Below, piece by piece: positions 7,803-16,840 of a stretch of DNA of 64,000 nucleotides; position 1 is the stretch's first letter; each line of letters begins with the position of its first letter. A program made the position numbers and the translations under genes. Under the pieces are notes generated by a model that was not told the DNA's origin, made no database searches, and worked only from the letters and a program-made list of their open reading frames with translations. This DNA comes from Streptomyces sp. NBC_00376 (GTDB lineage Bacteria > Actinomycetota > Actinomycetes > Streptomycetales > Streptomycetaceae), in contig NZ_CP107960.1 of the NCBI RefSeq assembly GCF_036077095.1, positions 2,852,001 to 2,916,000 on the forward strand, written 5' to 3'.

Positions 7803-9038
7803 ATGGACGTGTTCTGCGGGATCGACTGGGCGGAGGGACACCACGACGTCGCACTCGTCGACGACAGCGGCAAGCTGCTGGCCAAGTGCCGGATCAACGA
7901 CGACCTGGACGGCTACCGGCTTCTGCTGGACCTTCTGGGGGAACACGGCGACACCGCGGAGACGCCGATCCCGGTGGCCATCGAGACCAGCCGCGGCCTG
8001 CTGGTCGCCACCCTGCGGCAGGGCCCTCGGAAGATCTACGCGGTCAACCCAATGGCCGCCTCCCGCTACCGCGACCGCCACGGAGTCAGCCGCAAGAAGT
8101 CCGACCCGGGCGACGCCCTGGTCCTCGCCAACATCATCCGCACCGACGCGCCGATGCATCGGTCGCTGCCCGCCGACACCGACCTGGCCCAAGCCGTCGC
8201 CGTCCTGGCCCGCGCACAGCAGGACGCGGTCTGGAACCGGCAGCAGGTCGCCAACCAGCTGCGGTCCCTGCTGAGGGAGTACTTCCCGGCGATGATCGAG
8301 GCGTTCAGGGACAAGCCAGGAACCCTGACCCGCCCTGATGCCCGCCGCATCCTCGCCGTCGCGCCCACACCTGCCTTGGCTGCCAAGCTGCCGATGTGGA
8401 AGCTGACCGCCATGCTTCGGCGGGCCGGCCGCCGCCGGGGCATCGAAGCGGACGCTGAACGAATCCAGCAGCTCTTCCGCCAGGAAGCCCCACGGCAGCT
8501 GCCCCTGGTCGAGGACGCCATGGGCAAGCAGGCCCTTGCCCTGCTGCTGCAGCTGGACGCGGCCTGCGAAGCGGTCGATGACCTGGCACGGGCCACCGAA
8601 GAGGCCTTTCGCTCACACCCGGACGCAGCGATCATGCTGAGCTTCCCCGGGATCGGCCCCCAGGTCGGTGCCCGCATCCTGGGCGAGATCGGCGACGACA
8701 GGACCCGGTTCGCCACGGCTGGAGGGCTGAAGGCGTACGCCGGCTCGGCCCCGATCACGCGGGCCTCCGGCAAACGCCGCTACGTCGGACGCCGGTTCGT
8801 CAAGAACAACCGGCTCAACCACGTCGGCCACCTGTGGGCCTTCGCCTCCCTCAGCGGCTCCGCCGGCGCGGACGCCCACTACCGGCGCCGCCGAGCAGGA
8901 GGGGACTGGCACATGCAGGCCCTGCGGCACCTGTTCAACCGGATGCTGGGCCAGCTCCACCACTGCCTCCGGAACCGGGTCTTCTTCGACGAATCCGTTG
9001 CCTTTCCTGTCACTCCAGGCAAGGAAGTGATCAGCTGA
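7803..9038 (+). CDS. IS110-family DEDD transposase/recombinase
   Basis: 411 residues. The N-terminal RuvC-like DEDD domain shows FCGIDWAEGHHDVALV (first D), VAIETSRG (E) and KSDPGDALVLA (DxxD). The C-terminal Transposase_20 region has SFPGIGPQVGARILGEIG and the conserved serine in YAGSAPITRASGKRR, the recombinase nucleophile in this family. All catalytic residues are present, so the enzyme is probably active. The ATG at 7803 begins the conserved domain; an upstream in-frame start at 7749 is less likely. It acts on circular element intermediates guided by a bridge RNA. The next gene lies 12 bp past its stop, convergent. Confidence 0.93.
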   Translation: MDVFCGIDWAEGHHDVALVDDSGKLLAKCRINDDLDGYRLLLDLLGEHGDTAETPIPVAIETSRGLLVATLRQGPRKIYAVNPMAASRYRDRHGVSRKKSDPGDALVLANIIRTDAPMHRSLPADTDLAQAVAVLARAQQDAVWNRQQVANQLRSLLREYFPAMIEAFRDKPGTLTRPDARRILAVAPTPALAAKLPMWKLTAMLRRAGRRRGIEADAERIQQLFRQEAPRQLPLVEDAMGKQALALLLQLDAACEAVDDLARATEEAFRSHPDAAIMLSFPGIGPQVGARILGEIGDDRTRFATAGGLKAYAGSAPITRASGKRRYVGRRFVKNNRLNHVGHLWAFASLSGSAGADAHYRRRRAGGDWHMQALRHLFNRMLGQLHHCLRNRVFFDESVAFPVTPGKEVIS

Positions 9039-9050
9039 CCCTGGGACCGC

Positions 9051-9617
9051 CTACCAGTGCAACGTGATACTGCCGTCGGCGTTGATCTCCTCGCGCACTG
9101 TCTCGACGTGATGCTTCCAGGCCGGTATCTCTGCTTCGGCGGTCGCACGGAGCCAGTCGGTGAAGGACGCGTAACTGCGGACGGGAACGTCTGCGTGCTC
9201 GCCTTCGGAGTATGACCAGACCTCGGGATCAGGTCCGGTGCCTCGCATGAAGTCGAACTGATAGCCCTGGTGCATGGAGAAGACGCGGTCGGTGGGCTCG
9301 AAGAGGAAGGGTGATTCGTTCTCTTCAAGCAGCTCGCGGGCAGCCGTCCCCAGGCCAAGGACGCGGGGGTGGTAGACGTCCTCCCCCTGCATGAAGCGCC
9401 CGGCGCCACCGCCGATCAGGGAAAGGAACTCTCGGTAGGCATCTGCCATCGGCGCTTGTTGATCACGCTCGACAGCCAGGACGACCTCGGCTGGCAGGCC
9501 TTGAAGCTGATCGGGGTGGGCTGTGGTGCCGTCGGTGATTGCATCGACTACGGCCCGGACCCGCTGCTTCGGCGTCAGCAGGCCGGGCTCATTCAATGAC
9601 TCCGGCTCCCGCTCCAT
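9051..9617 (-). CDS. SUKH (SMI1/KNR4) domain protein carried within the IS110 insertion
   Basis: 188 residues from the ATG at 9617. The core reads YREFLSLIGGGAGRFMQGE, then LLEENESPFLFEPTDRVFSMHQ and YQFDFMRGTG, the SMI1/KNR4 pattern of a compact alpha/beta fold in which an edge motif binds partner proteins. Bacterial SUKH proteins are mostly immunity proteins of polymorphic toxins. No toxin is adjacent inside the insertion, though a WXG-like cluster lies 3 kb upstream. Its 3' end faces the transposase gene 12 bp away. The reading frame also extends up through the right element edge, so the exact start is uncertain. Confidence 0.75.
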   Translation of the reverse strand: MEREPESLNEPGLLTPKQRVRAVVDAITDGTTAHPDQLQGLPAEVVLAVERDQQAPMADAYREFLSLIGGGAGRFMQGEDVYHPRVLGLGTAARELLEENESPFLFEPTDRVFSMHQGYQFDFMRGTGPDPEVWSYSEGEHADVPVRSYASFTDWLRATAEAEIPAWKHHVETVREEINADGSITLHW

Positions 9618-9766
9618 TGCTGGGCTCTCGTCGTGGCGTCGCTTCCACCGCATCTGGCACCCCCACTGTCTCTGTGATCGAGAGCTTACGTAAGCCCCGA
9701 TCCGACCTCGATTCCGGGTACGGAACGGGCGCCGTCGCCGCCCTCGGCTTGACGGCTTAACTGCAT

Positions 9767-9775
9767 ACACCGTCT
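9767..9775. repeat. Right 9-bp copy flanking the IS110-type insertion
   Basis: ACACCGTCT identical to 7393-7401. In IS110 chemistry such identity may reflect guide-matched arms around a CT core rather than a classical target duplication. Confidence 0.8.
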
Positions 9776-9978
9776 TCAACCACCATCGCAACGCCTGCCT
9801 GCGCCGGGCCTCGCTGCTGCTCGTGGAGACCGATCTCAGCGTCGCCGCCGTCGCGCTCAGGTGCGGCTACTCCAGTCCCAGCAACTTCTGCCACGCGTTC
9901 AAGAAGCACTACGGGCGGACACCCCGGCAGTACCGGGCGGGGCGGGCAGTGGCCGGTGTCCGGGAGGCCGTTTCCTGA
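9767..9978 (+). pseudogene. AraC-family regulator, 3' part after the insertion
   Basis: Continues the gene broken at 7401: FNHHRNACLRRASLLLVET, then LSVAAVALRCGYSSPSNFCH and FKKHYGRTPRQYR, which is the second AraC helix-turn-helix with its signature. It ends with TGA at 9976-9978. It has no start of its own. Joined to 6563-7401, and with the extra T removed, it would give an AraC regulator of about 350 residues. Confidence 0.88.
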
Positions 9979-9996
9979 TCCCGCGGGGTCGCGGAG

Positions 9997-10035
9997 TGTG
10001 GAGCGGGCGTCCTCTTCGGGGGCGCCCGCTCCACA
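9997..10035 (+). terminator. Strong hairpin terminator after AraC gene
   Basis: TGTGGAGCGGGCG (9997-10009) and CGCCCGCTCCACA (10023-10035) form a perfect 13-bp stem with a 13-base loop. There is no T-run after it, as is usual in streptomycetes. It separates the regulator from the importer operon. Confidence 0.85.
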
Positions 10036-10125
10036 TTTCCCGGTCCCGCTCTCCGTACATGTCCCGCCGTGTTCCTTCCGAGGATGGCCGGGTGGCCGAC
10101 GCCACGCCTTCCCCGAAAGGACATC

Positions 10126-11154
10126 GTGAACGCCTCCCCGCTCCGGATCCCGATACGCGTCCGCGCGGCTCTCGCCGCCGGTTCGGCCCTCCTGCTCGCC
10201 GGCTGTGCGAACGCCGCGCACCCCGTCGCCGTGCGCGGTGGCGACGAGGCGTCCGGGCAGGGCCGCTACCCGGTCACCGTCGACGTCATGGACGACGCCG
10301 GCAAGAAGCTGAGGCAGACCGTCGGGGCAGAGCCGAAGCGTGTCGTCGTGATCGGGCAGGCCCTGGCCGAGCTGATGGTCGAGTTCGGGCTCGACGACCG
10401 GATCGTGGGGGTCGGCTCCCTCGACAACTCGTACTCGAAGTACGCGGAGCGGATCGCGAAGCTGCCGAAGATCTCCGACCAGCTCCCCTCCAGGGAGGCG
10501 GTCCTCGCCCTGCGACCCGACCTCGTCCTCACCATGTCGTTCGCGCTGAAGCCGGACAAGATCGGTGAGATCCCGTTCTGGAACGAGCGGGGAGTGGATG
10601 TGCTTCCGGCCGTGAACTACACCGCGGGCCGCGATCTGGACAGCTACTACGAGGACGTCCGGCACGTGGGCGAGGTCTTCGGCCGGACGGAGCGGACCGA
10701 GGCCTACACACGGGACCAGAAGAGCCGGATCGCGGCGATCGGGCGGAGGGCGAGGAAGGCCACCGACTCCCCCGAGGTGCTCCTAGTCGCCAGCGGCGGG
10801 CGCGACACGTACGACTACTACGCGCCCTCCCTGGGCCTGGTGGACGAGATGGTGAACGGCGCCGGCGGGACGTACCTGGAGCTGACCGACGACAGTTACG
10901 CGCAGCTCTCCCTCGAATCGATCGTGGCGGCCGATCCGGACAAGATCATCGTGACCGAGTTCCAGAAGTCGGACGGCGTGAAGTCGCGTGACCGTCTGCT
11001 GCGCGACCCGCGTCTGAAGAACGTCACCGCGATACGGAACGGCGCTGTGATGATCGCCGACTACACGACCTCGATCCGGGGCTCGCTCGCGCTCGCCGAC
11101 CTGTGCGAGGACGTCGCGGAGTTCGTCCATCCCGACCTCTTCCCGGCCTCATGA
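10126..11154 (+). CDS. Siderophore ABC transporter substrate-binding lipoprotein
   Basis: 342 residues. A lipoprotein signal ends in LLLAGCAN with the lipidated Cys at about 27. The mature part is a FecB/FhuD-type class III binding protein: RVVVIGQALAELMVEFGLDD near the start of lobe 1, a long linking helix, then VLLVASGGRDTYDYYAPSL and SLESIVAADPDKIIV in lobe 2. It captures ferric siderophore outside the membrane and delivers it to the permease. The GTG at 10126 has GAAAGG 6 bases upstream. Its stop overlaps the permease start in ATGA, so translation is coupled. The likely regulator is the AraC gene upstream, now broken. Confidence 0.9.
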   Translation: MNASPLRIPIRVRAALAAGSALLLAGCANAAHPVAVRGGDEASGQGRYPVTVDVMDDAGKKLRQTVGAEPKRVVVIGQALAELMVEFGLDDRIVGVGSLDNSYSKYAERIAKLPKISDQLPSREAVLALRPDLVLTMSFALKPDKIGEIPFWNERGVDVLPAVNYTAGRDLDSYYEDVRHVGEVFGRTERTEAYTRDQKSRIAAIGRRARKATDSPEVLLVASGGRDTYDYYAPSLGLVDEMVNGAGGTYLELTDDSYAQLSLESIVAADPDKIIVTEFQKSDGVKSRDRLLRDPRLKNVTAIRNGAVMIADYTTSIRGSLALADLCEDVAEFVHPDLFPAS

Positions 11155-12270
11155 GCAGCCGGGACATGCTCGCGTCGGAACGGGAAGCGCGGCGGGCGAC
11201 GCGGGCGGGCCGTGGCGGAAGGGCACGGCGGGTGGCGCCGCCCGTCCTGGTGGCCGTCCTCCTGCTTCTGCTGGCCGGCTCGGTCGTCGTGTCGGTCTCG
11301 ATCGGTCAGGTCGACGTCCCGGTGCGTGAGTCCTCGCGCATCCTGCTCCATGAGCTGACCGGGACCGGCGGTCCCGGTGACCCCGTGTTCGTGGACGTGA
11401 TCCGGAGCATCCGTCTCCCACGGGTCCTGCTGGCCGCGGTCGTCGGTGCCGGACTCGCGCTGTGCGGCACCGTGATGCAGTCGACCCTGCAGAACCCGCT
11501 CGCCGACCCCTTCGTGCTCGGCATCTCCTCCGGGGCGTCCCTCAGCGCCGCGTTCGCGATCCTGACCGGGTTCGGGGCGGCCGGGACCGTGGGGGCCGCC
11601 GCCGGACTCGGTGTGCCGTTCTGGGCGTTCGCCGGGGCCCTGGCCGCCGCCGTCCTGGTCCTGGGAGTGGGCAGCGCGGGGTCACGCACGTCGCCGGTCA
11701 AGCTGATCCTCGCCGGTACCGCGGTCAACGCCCTGTGCGGTGCGGCCTCCAGTGCGCTGGTCTACTTCGCCGGCAGCGCCGAGGGGGTCCGCTCGGTCAC
11801 GTTCTGGACCATGGGCAGCCTCGCCTCCGCGGAATGCCACGCTGCCCGCCGTGAGCGTCGTGGTGCTGATCGCCACGGTCTTCTTCCTCTTCCGGAGCAG
11901 GGTCCTGAACGCGTTGCTCATGGGCGACGAGGCGGCGGTCACCCTGGGCATCGATCCCGGGCTGCACCGGCGGATCCACCTGGTACTGGCCGCCGTGGTC
12001 ACCGGAATGCTGGTCGCCACCTGCGGAATCATCGGCTTCGTCGGCCTGATCGTCCCGCATGTGGTGCGCAGTGTGATCGGGCCGGACCATCGCGGGCTGC
12101 TCCCCGTCGCGGTGCTGTCCGGAGCGCTCTTCCTGATCTGGGCGGATGTGGCCGCACGCGTCGCGGTCCCGAACGCCGAGCTGCCGATCGGCATCGTGAC
12201 GTCCGTGCTCGGCGCCCCTCTCTTCCTGCACATGCTGATCCGTAAGGAGTACGGGTTCGGTGACAACTGA
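11151..12270 (+). pseudogene. FecCD-type siderophore permease, +1 frameshift
   Basis: The ATG at 11151 overlaps the binding-protein stop. A first hydrophobic helix (VLVAVLLLLLAGSVVVSVSI) and the family hallmark LPRVLLAAVVGAGLALCG are present, followed by NPLADPFVLGISSGAS. After TFWTMGSLASAE the frame shifts by one base at about 11831-11835 and continues as ATLPAVSVVVLIATVFF to the conserved GIIGFVGLIVPHVVR and the end KEYGFGDN. One surplus G or A explains it. Without that base the protein would be about 373 residues with the usual ten or so membrane segments. Sequencing error and true inactivation are both possible. Confidence 0.88.
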
Positions 12271-13117
12271 CCGTGCCACGAGGGCACATGACGGTGCATC
12301 GGGCAACCGCGGGCTGAGTGCGGAGCGCATCTCGGTCACGCTCGGCGGCGCCCGGGTCGTACGCGACCTGAGCCTGAAGGTGGCCGACGGCCGGTTCGTC
12401 GGTGTGGTCGGGCCGAACGGGTGCGGTAAATCCACCTTCCTCAAGAGCATCTACAAGGTCGTCACTCCCGATTCCGGGACCGCGGTGCTCGACGGACTGG
12501 ACCTGCTCGCGAGCCGTCCCGGTGCGGTCTTCACCCGGCTCGCGGTGGTCGCCCAGTTCAACGACCTGAGCTTCGACTTCACGGTGGCGGAGATGGTCGC
12601 GATGGGGCGCACCCCGCACAAGCGGCTGCTGGAGACGACCGGCGAACGGGACCGGGAGATCACCCGGCGGGCGCTGCGCCGGGTGCACATGGACGAGTAC
12701 GCGCAACGGAGCTTCCGGACCCTGTCCGGCGGCGAGCGCCAGCGCGTGGTGCTCGCGCGGGCGCTCGCCCAGGAGCCGGCCTTCCTCATCCTCGAAGAGC
12801 CCACCAACCACCTCGACATCAAGCACCAGTTGGAGATCTTCTCGATCGTCAGGGAGCTCGGCATCGGAGTGCTCGCCGCGCTGCACGATCTGCCGATGGC
12901 GGCGAGCTACTGCGACGAGTTGTACGTCCTCAAGGAAGGTGCCGTGGTGACCCACGGGCCGCCGGACGAGGTGCTCACGCGAGAGCTCATCCACGAGGTG
13001 TACGAGGTCGAGTGCGAGACCTACCGCAACCCGGTGACGGGCCGCCTCGCCATCGCCTACCTCGATGAACACAACCGCTGCCTGGACACGTACGACCGAC
13101 CGGCCCGGAGGAACTGA
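12260..13117 (+). CDS. Siderophore ABC transporter ATP-binding protein, Walker B Asp replaced by Glu
   Basis: 285 residues of the FecE/FepC type, energising the permease. Walker A is GPNGCGKST (51-59), the signature is LSGGER (155-160) and the H-loop is LHDL (H209). Walker B reads FLILEEPTNHLD: the usual aspartate before the catalytic Glu is Glu179, a rare conservative change. The GTG start at 12260 overlaps the permease end by 11 bp. The exporter gene follows after 3 bp. The protein is otherwise full length, so the cluster stayed under selection at least until recently. Confidence 0.93.
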   Translation: MTTDRATRAHDGASGNRGLSAERISVTLGGARVVRDLSLKVADGRFVGVVGPNGCGKSTFLKSIYKVVTPDSGTAVLDGLDLLASRPGAVFTRLAVVAQFNDLSFDFTVAEMVAMGRTPHKRLLETTGERDREITRRALRRVHMDEYAQRSFRTLSGGERQRVVLARALAQEPAFLILEEPTNHLDIKHQLEIFSIVRELGIGVLAALHDLPMAASYCDELYVLKEGAVVTHGPPDEVLTRELIHEVYEVECETYRNPVTGRLAIAYLDEHNRCLDTYDRPARRN

Positions 13118-13120
13118 ACC

Positions 13121-13919
13121 GTGAAGCTGCGCCACTTCGCTCCCCTGATCGTCGCCTGCACGGCCACGTTTCTGCTGCTCGCCTACGCCACGGTCGTGAC
13201 AGTGGCCATTCCGGCGATCGCCGCCGATCTGCACACCGATTTCGCGGCGTTGCAGTGGGTCGTGGACCTCTACACGCTCGCGCTCGCGGCGCTCCTGATC
13301 GTCTGCGGGGCGGTGGGCGACGCAATCGGCCGGCGCAGGGTCTTCCTGGCCGGGTTCGCGTTCTTCACGCTGGCCTCCCTGGCCTGCGGGCTGGCACCCG
13401 GGGTGCGGGAACTCATCGCGTTCCGGGGTGCGCAGGGGGTCGGCGGGGCGGCCATGTTCGCGACCACGCTGCCGCTGATCAGGTCGTCGTACCAGGGGCG
13501 GGAACAGCACCGGGCCTTCGCCGTCTGGGGTGCCGTGGCCGGGCTGGCCGCGGCGGTCGGCAATGTCTGCGGCGGGCTGCTCGCCGAGGCCCTGGGCTGG
13601 CGGTGGATCTTTCTGCTCGCGGTGCCGGTGGGGGTGGCCGGGCTGGTGCTCGCCGTCGTGTTCCTGCCCCGTGACCCGGAGCGCGGGGCCGGGCGGATGG
13701 ACATGACGGGGTCGGTCCTGCTGAGTGCGGGCATCGCCGCCCTGGTCGTCGGGGCGCTCCTGTCCGGCGAGCACGGTTCGGGGGGCGGGTCCGGGGCTCG
13801 CCGCCGTCGTGGCGGCCGTGACCATGCTCACCTTCGTCGTGCACGAGCGCCGTACGTGGCTCGTTCCCGGGTGGGTGCCGGTGAGTCGTAGACGGGTGAG
13901 TCGTAGACGGTGTCCCTAG
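13121..13919 (+). pseudogene. MFS (DHA2-type) transporter, frameshifted and truncated
   Basis: GTG start 3 bp after the ATPase stop. The first 220 residues are a normal major-facilitator half: TVVTVAIPAIAADL in helix 1, GDAIGRRRVFLAG in the helix 2-3 loop and GWRWIFLLAVPVG. A surplus G in the G6 run at 13780-13785 moves the frame. The corrected frame continues LAAVVAAVTMLTFVVHERRTW and is then cut off near 13880 by short repeats, reaching a stop at 13919. The family normally has about 450-500 residues, so half the protein is missing regardless of the frameshift. It was probably a siderophore exporter, judged from context. Confidence 0.8.
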
Positions 13920-13957
13920 GACCGGCGCCCCGAGGGCCGGTGTCCCGAGGGCCGGTG
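13881..13957. repeat. Two back-to-back 15-bp tandem duplications at MFS truncation point
   Basis: GTGAGTCGTAGACGG occurs twice in tandem at 13881-13895 and 13896-13910. Then CCCGAGGGCCGGTG occurs at 13929-13942 and again at 13944-13957, period 15. Such slippage-prone repeats at the end of the broken MFS frame mark the deletion scar. Confidence 0.7.
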
Positions 13958-13979
13958 CCGCCGGGCGGTCCCCGCGGCC

Positions 13980-14372
13980 TTACGCGCCCGCTTCCTCCGG
14001 TCCCGTGTCGTCCGGGCCGGAGGAGCCGATCTGTTCGGCCCGCAGTGCCAGGTCCTGGAGCACGTCGGCTGAGGTCACGTCCGTCTGCCCGGAGTCGTGC
14101 ACCTGGGCCAGCATCGCGAAGGCCAGGGTGAACGCGCCGACCAGCTGCTCCACCGCACCGCCGACCTCCCGGCCTACCAGCGTCGCGACCTCCTCGATCG
14201 AGGCGTCCTCGGGGACGGTGATCCGGGGCATCGTCTCGTTGAGGAGCACGGTCACCACGCTGGGATCGGTCTCCAGGTCGTCGCGGTCGACGTTCTCTTC
14301 GAGCAGCCGACGGATCTCGCCCGCCTCCGTGAGGATGCCCACCACCCGCTTCACCACTTCGCTCTGCTCCAT
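13980..14372 (-). CDS. Small acidic helical protein of unknown function
   Basis: 130 residues, starting MEQSEVVKRVVGILTEAGEI from the ATG at 14372. It is acidic and predicted helical, without membrane segment or signal peptide. The body contains ETMPRITVPEDASIEEVATL and a hydrophobic helix GGAVEQLVGAFTLAFAMLAQ. Codon use is good throughout. It converges on the MFS remnant and diverges from the STAND gene across a 266-bp gap in which I see no gene. I do not recognise the family. Confidence 0.65.
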   Translation of the reverse strand: MEQSEVVKRVVGILTEAGEIRRLLEENVDRDDLETDPSVVTVLLNETMPRITVPEDASIEEVATLVGREVGGAVEQLVGAFTLAFAMLAQVHDSGQTDVTSADVLQDLALRAEQIGSSGPDDTGPEEAGA

Positions 14373-14638
14373 CCGGCGAGCATAGGCGCGCAGCGGTGCG
14401 GGCGGTGATCAATCGGCCCTTCCCGTCGGCGGTCCGGGCCGGACGGGGGAGTTCGCCACGGGTTCGGGGCCGCCACAGGCTGTCTTGAATATGCCTCGGA
14501 CACTTCCGTGTAGCGGGACCCTGGGCAATATCAGGACATGCGGGAGGGTCCGACCCCCGGCGAGCCGGATATTTCGCTCGCCTGTGCGGAAAGGATGTTC
14601 TCCAGGAGATTGCCGGATGGCCGTCCGGAGGGGGACCG

Positions 14639-16840
14639 GTGCTGGGGCACGAGCGCAGTGACAACGACTTGAGCGGTACGGTGCACGGTCCCGCGATCCA
14701 GTCGGGGAAGGTGTACGGCGGCATCCACTTCCATACGGAGGCCGCCCCGGAGGCCCGCGGGCCGAAGCCGCCCTGGCAGCTCCCGCCCTCGATCCGGATC
14801 ACCGGCCGTTCGGCGGAGGTGCGCACGCTGGAGGGGCACCGTGCCCGTGCCACCCGGGAGGGGCATCCGACGCTGGCTGCGGTCAGCGGGCTGGGAGGTG
14901 TCGGCAAGACCGCGGTCGCGCTGGCCTGGCTGCACACCATCCGCCCGCACTTTCCCGGCGGTCAGCTGTACGCGGATCTGGGGGCCCAGTCGCCGGGCGG
15001 CCCGGTGGACCCGGGCGAAGTGGTCGGGCGGTTCCTGCGGGCCCTGGGCGTGCCGACCCCGCAGGTGCCCCCGGTCCTCGCCGAACGGATCGCGCTGTAC
15101 CGGTCGTTGACCGCGGACCGGCGGCTCGTGGTCATGCTGGACGACGCGGCGACCGCAGCGCAGGTCCGGCCACTGTTACCGGCGGGTCAGTGTGTGACCG
15201 CGGTGACCAGCCGGCGGCGGCTGCCGGGGCTGAGCGTCGACGGGGGCCATGTGATCCATCTGGAGCCGCTCGGGCCGGAGGCGGCGGTGGAGCTGCTGGA
15301 TTCCACCCTGGCCGACGGCCGGGTGGCCGCGCAGCCCGAGGAGGCGCGGGCCCTGGTGGATCTGTGTGCGGGGCTGCCGCTCGCGGTGCGCATCGCCGGT
15401 GCCCGGCTGGCGGCCCGCCCCCGCCACGGCATCACCACGATGGTCCGGGCACTGGCCGAGGAACGCGACCGGCTGGAGGCGTTGGCCATCGACGGCGACC
15501 ACGATGTGCGGGCGGCGCTGGACCTCTCCTACCAGGGGCTTCCGGCCGGGGCCGCCCGCCTCTACCGGCTGCTGGGGCTGCATCCCGGGCGGGAGTTCGG
15601 CGGGCCGGTGGCCGATGCGGTGCTGGGATCGGACGCCGCCGACGCGCTCGATGTGCTGTACGACGCGAGCCTGCTCATCGACGCCGGCCAGGCGGCCGGG
15701 GCCGAGCGCTACCGCTTCCACGACCTGGTACGGCTGCACGCGCTGGCGCAGACGGACCGGGACGAGTCCCCCGAGGAGCGGGCCGAGGCGCTGCGCCGCA
15801 TCTGCTACCACTACCTGGCTAACGCCACCCGTGCGGAGGAGGTCATCGACCCGCAGCACCGCACCATGGCCCGGGACTTCGGCCCCGGCCCGGTCGTGGA
15901 CGCGGGCTTCGGTGACGGCTGCACCGGCGACGGAGCGGGGGCGGCGGACGCCGCGCTGGACTGGCTCGAACACGAACTGCCCAACCTCATGGCGGTGCTC
16001 CGGCTCGCCCGTACGGCCGGAATCCCGGCGCTGGGCTGGCAGTTGGCCGACGCCATGTGGCCGCTGTTCCTGCGGCGCAAGTTCTACCCGGAGTGGCGCG
16101 AGGCGCACCGGGAAGGGCTGCTCGCGGCCGAGGAGTGCGGCGACGCGGCGGCGGTGTGCCGGATGCTCACCTCGGGCGGCCTGGGCGAACTCGACATGGA
16201 CTGCCCGGAGCAGGCGCTGGGGATGTTCGAGCGGGCCGCCGATTCCTTCCTGCGCACCGGGGACACGCTCGGTCACGCCCGGACGCTCAACTACCGGGGC
16301 CTGGCCCACCAGCGGCTCGGTGAGCCGGACCGGGCCGCCGAGTTCTTCGGCCGGGCGGCCGCCGAGCTGCCGGACTGCGGGGACCGCAGGGCCGGTGCGC
16401 TGGCGCGGTTCAACCTCGCGGATGTCGCGCTGTCGCGCGGGCTGTACGAGGACGCCGCCCGTGAAACCGGGGCCGCCCGCGCCGTGTTGCGGGAGGCCGG
16501 TGACACGTACAACACCGCCCGCGCCGACGCGCTGGCCGGGCGGGCGTACCTCGGCCTTGGCCGGCTCGACCGGGCCGAGGCCGGTCTGCGGGCGGCGCTG
16601 GACACGCTTCGGCCCATGTCCGCCGGCTACGAGACGGCCCGCGCGCTGGGAGGCCTGGCCCTGGTCTCCGAACGGCGCGGGCAGCCCGAACTCGCCCGGC
16701 AGTGCTACCGGGAGGCGCTGATCCTGTACTCGGCCGTCGGCGGGCCGGACTCGGCCGACGCGCGAGAGGTGCGGGGCAGGCTGGGCGCACTGGAACCGGA
16801 GGCCGGGGGGAACGGCACCACGGGGACCGGCGCCGGCTGA
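14639..16840 (+). CDS. STAND NTPase with TPR repeats, no DNA-binding domain
   Basis: 733 residues, GTG start. Residues 10-33 carry the short motif SGTVHGPAIQSGKVYGG ending in HFH, which I know only from the N-termini of actinobacterial NB-ARC-type proteins. A NACHT/NB-ARC ATPase follows: P-loop SGLGGVGKTA (about 83-92), Walker B RLVVMLDDA (162-170), sensor TAVTSRRRLPG, a GLPLAVRIAG helix and a winged-helix part ending FHDLVRLHA. From about residue 480, TPR-like helices run to the end. STAND proteins oligomerise on ligand binding and act as switches in signalling or defence. Its 3' end overlaps the convergent gene at 16705-17265 by 136 bp. Confidence 0.88.
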   Translation: MLGHERSDNDLSGTVHGPAIQSGKVYGGIHFHTEAAPEARGPKPPWQLPPSIRITGRSAEVRTLEGHRARATREGHPTLAAVSGLGGVGKTAVALAWLHTIRPHFPGGQLYADLGAQSPGGPVDPGEVVGRFLRALGVPTPQVPPVLAERIALYRSLTADRRLVVMLDDAATAAQVRPLLPAGQCVTAVTSRRRLPGLSVDGGHVIHLEPLGPEAAVELLDSTLADGRVAAQPEEARALVDLCAGLPLAVRIAGARLAARPRHGITTMVRALAEERDRLEALAIDGDHDVRAALDLSYQGLPAGAARLYRLLGLHPGREFGGPVADAVLGSDAADALDVLYDASLLIDAGQAAGAERYRFHDLVRLHALAQTDRDESPEERAEALRRICYHYLANATRAEEVIDPQHRTMARDFGPGPVVDAGFGDGCTGDGAGAADAALDWLEHELPNLMAVLRLARTAGIPALGWQLADAMWPLFLRRKFYPEWREAHREGLLAAEECGDAAAVCRMLTSGGLGELDMDCPEQALGMFERAADSFLRTGDTLGHARTLNYRGLAHQRLGEPDRAAEFFGRAAAELPDCGDRRAGALARFNLADVALSRGLYEDAARETGAARAVLREAGDTYNTARADALAGRAYLGLGRLDRAEAGLRAALDTLRPMSAGYETARALGGLALVSERRGQPELARQCYREALILYSAVGGPDSADAREVRGRLGALEPEAGGNGTTGTGAG

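Larger units (their letters stand above)
7402..9775 (+). mobile_element. IS110-family insertion with SUKH passenger gene
   Basis: A 2374-bp unit inserted in an AraC gene, with the 9-bp match ACACCGTCT at both edges. It holds a long 5' non-coding region (about 400 bp), a DEDD transposase on the plus strand, and a SUKH-domain gene on the minus strand near the right end. Just inside the left edge, CTAATT/AATTAG (7400-7418) is an inverted repeat. No long terminal inverted repeats are visible, as expected for IS110. Whether the SUKH gene belongs to the element or arrived separately cannot be decided here. Precise restoration of the target gene favours one insertion event. Confidence 0.8.

Noticed and set aside
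12029..13831. 600-codon minus-strand frame opposite the ABC ATPase and MFS genes
   Set aside because: Composition is typical antisense (His/Arg/Asp-rich) and the plus-strand ATPase has complete motifs.
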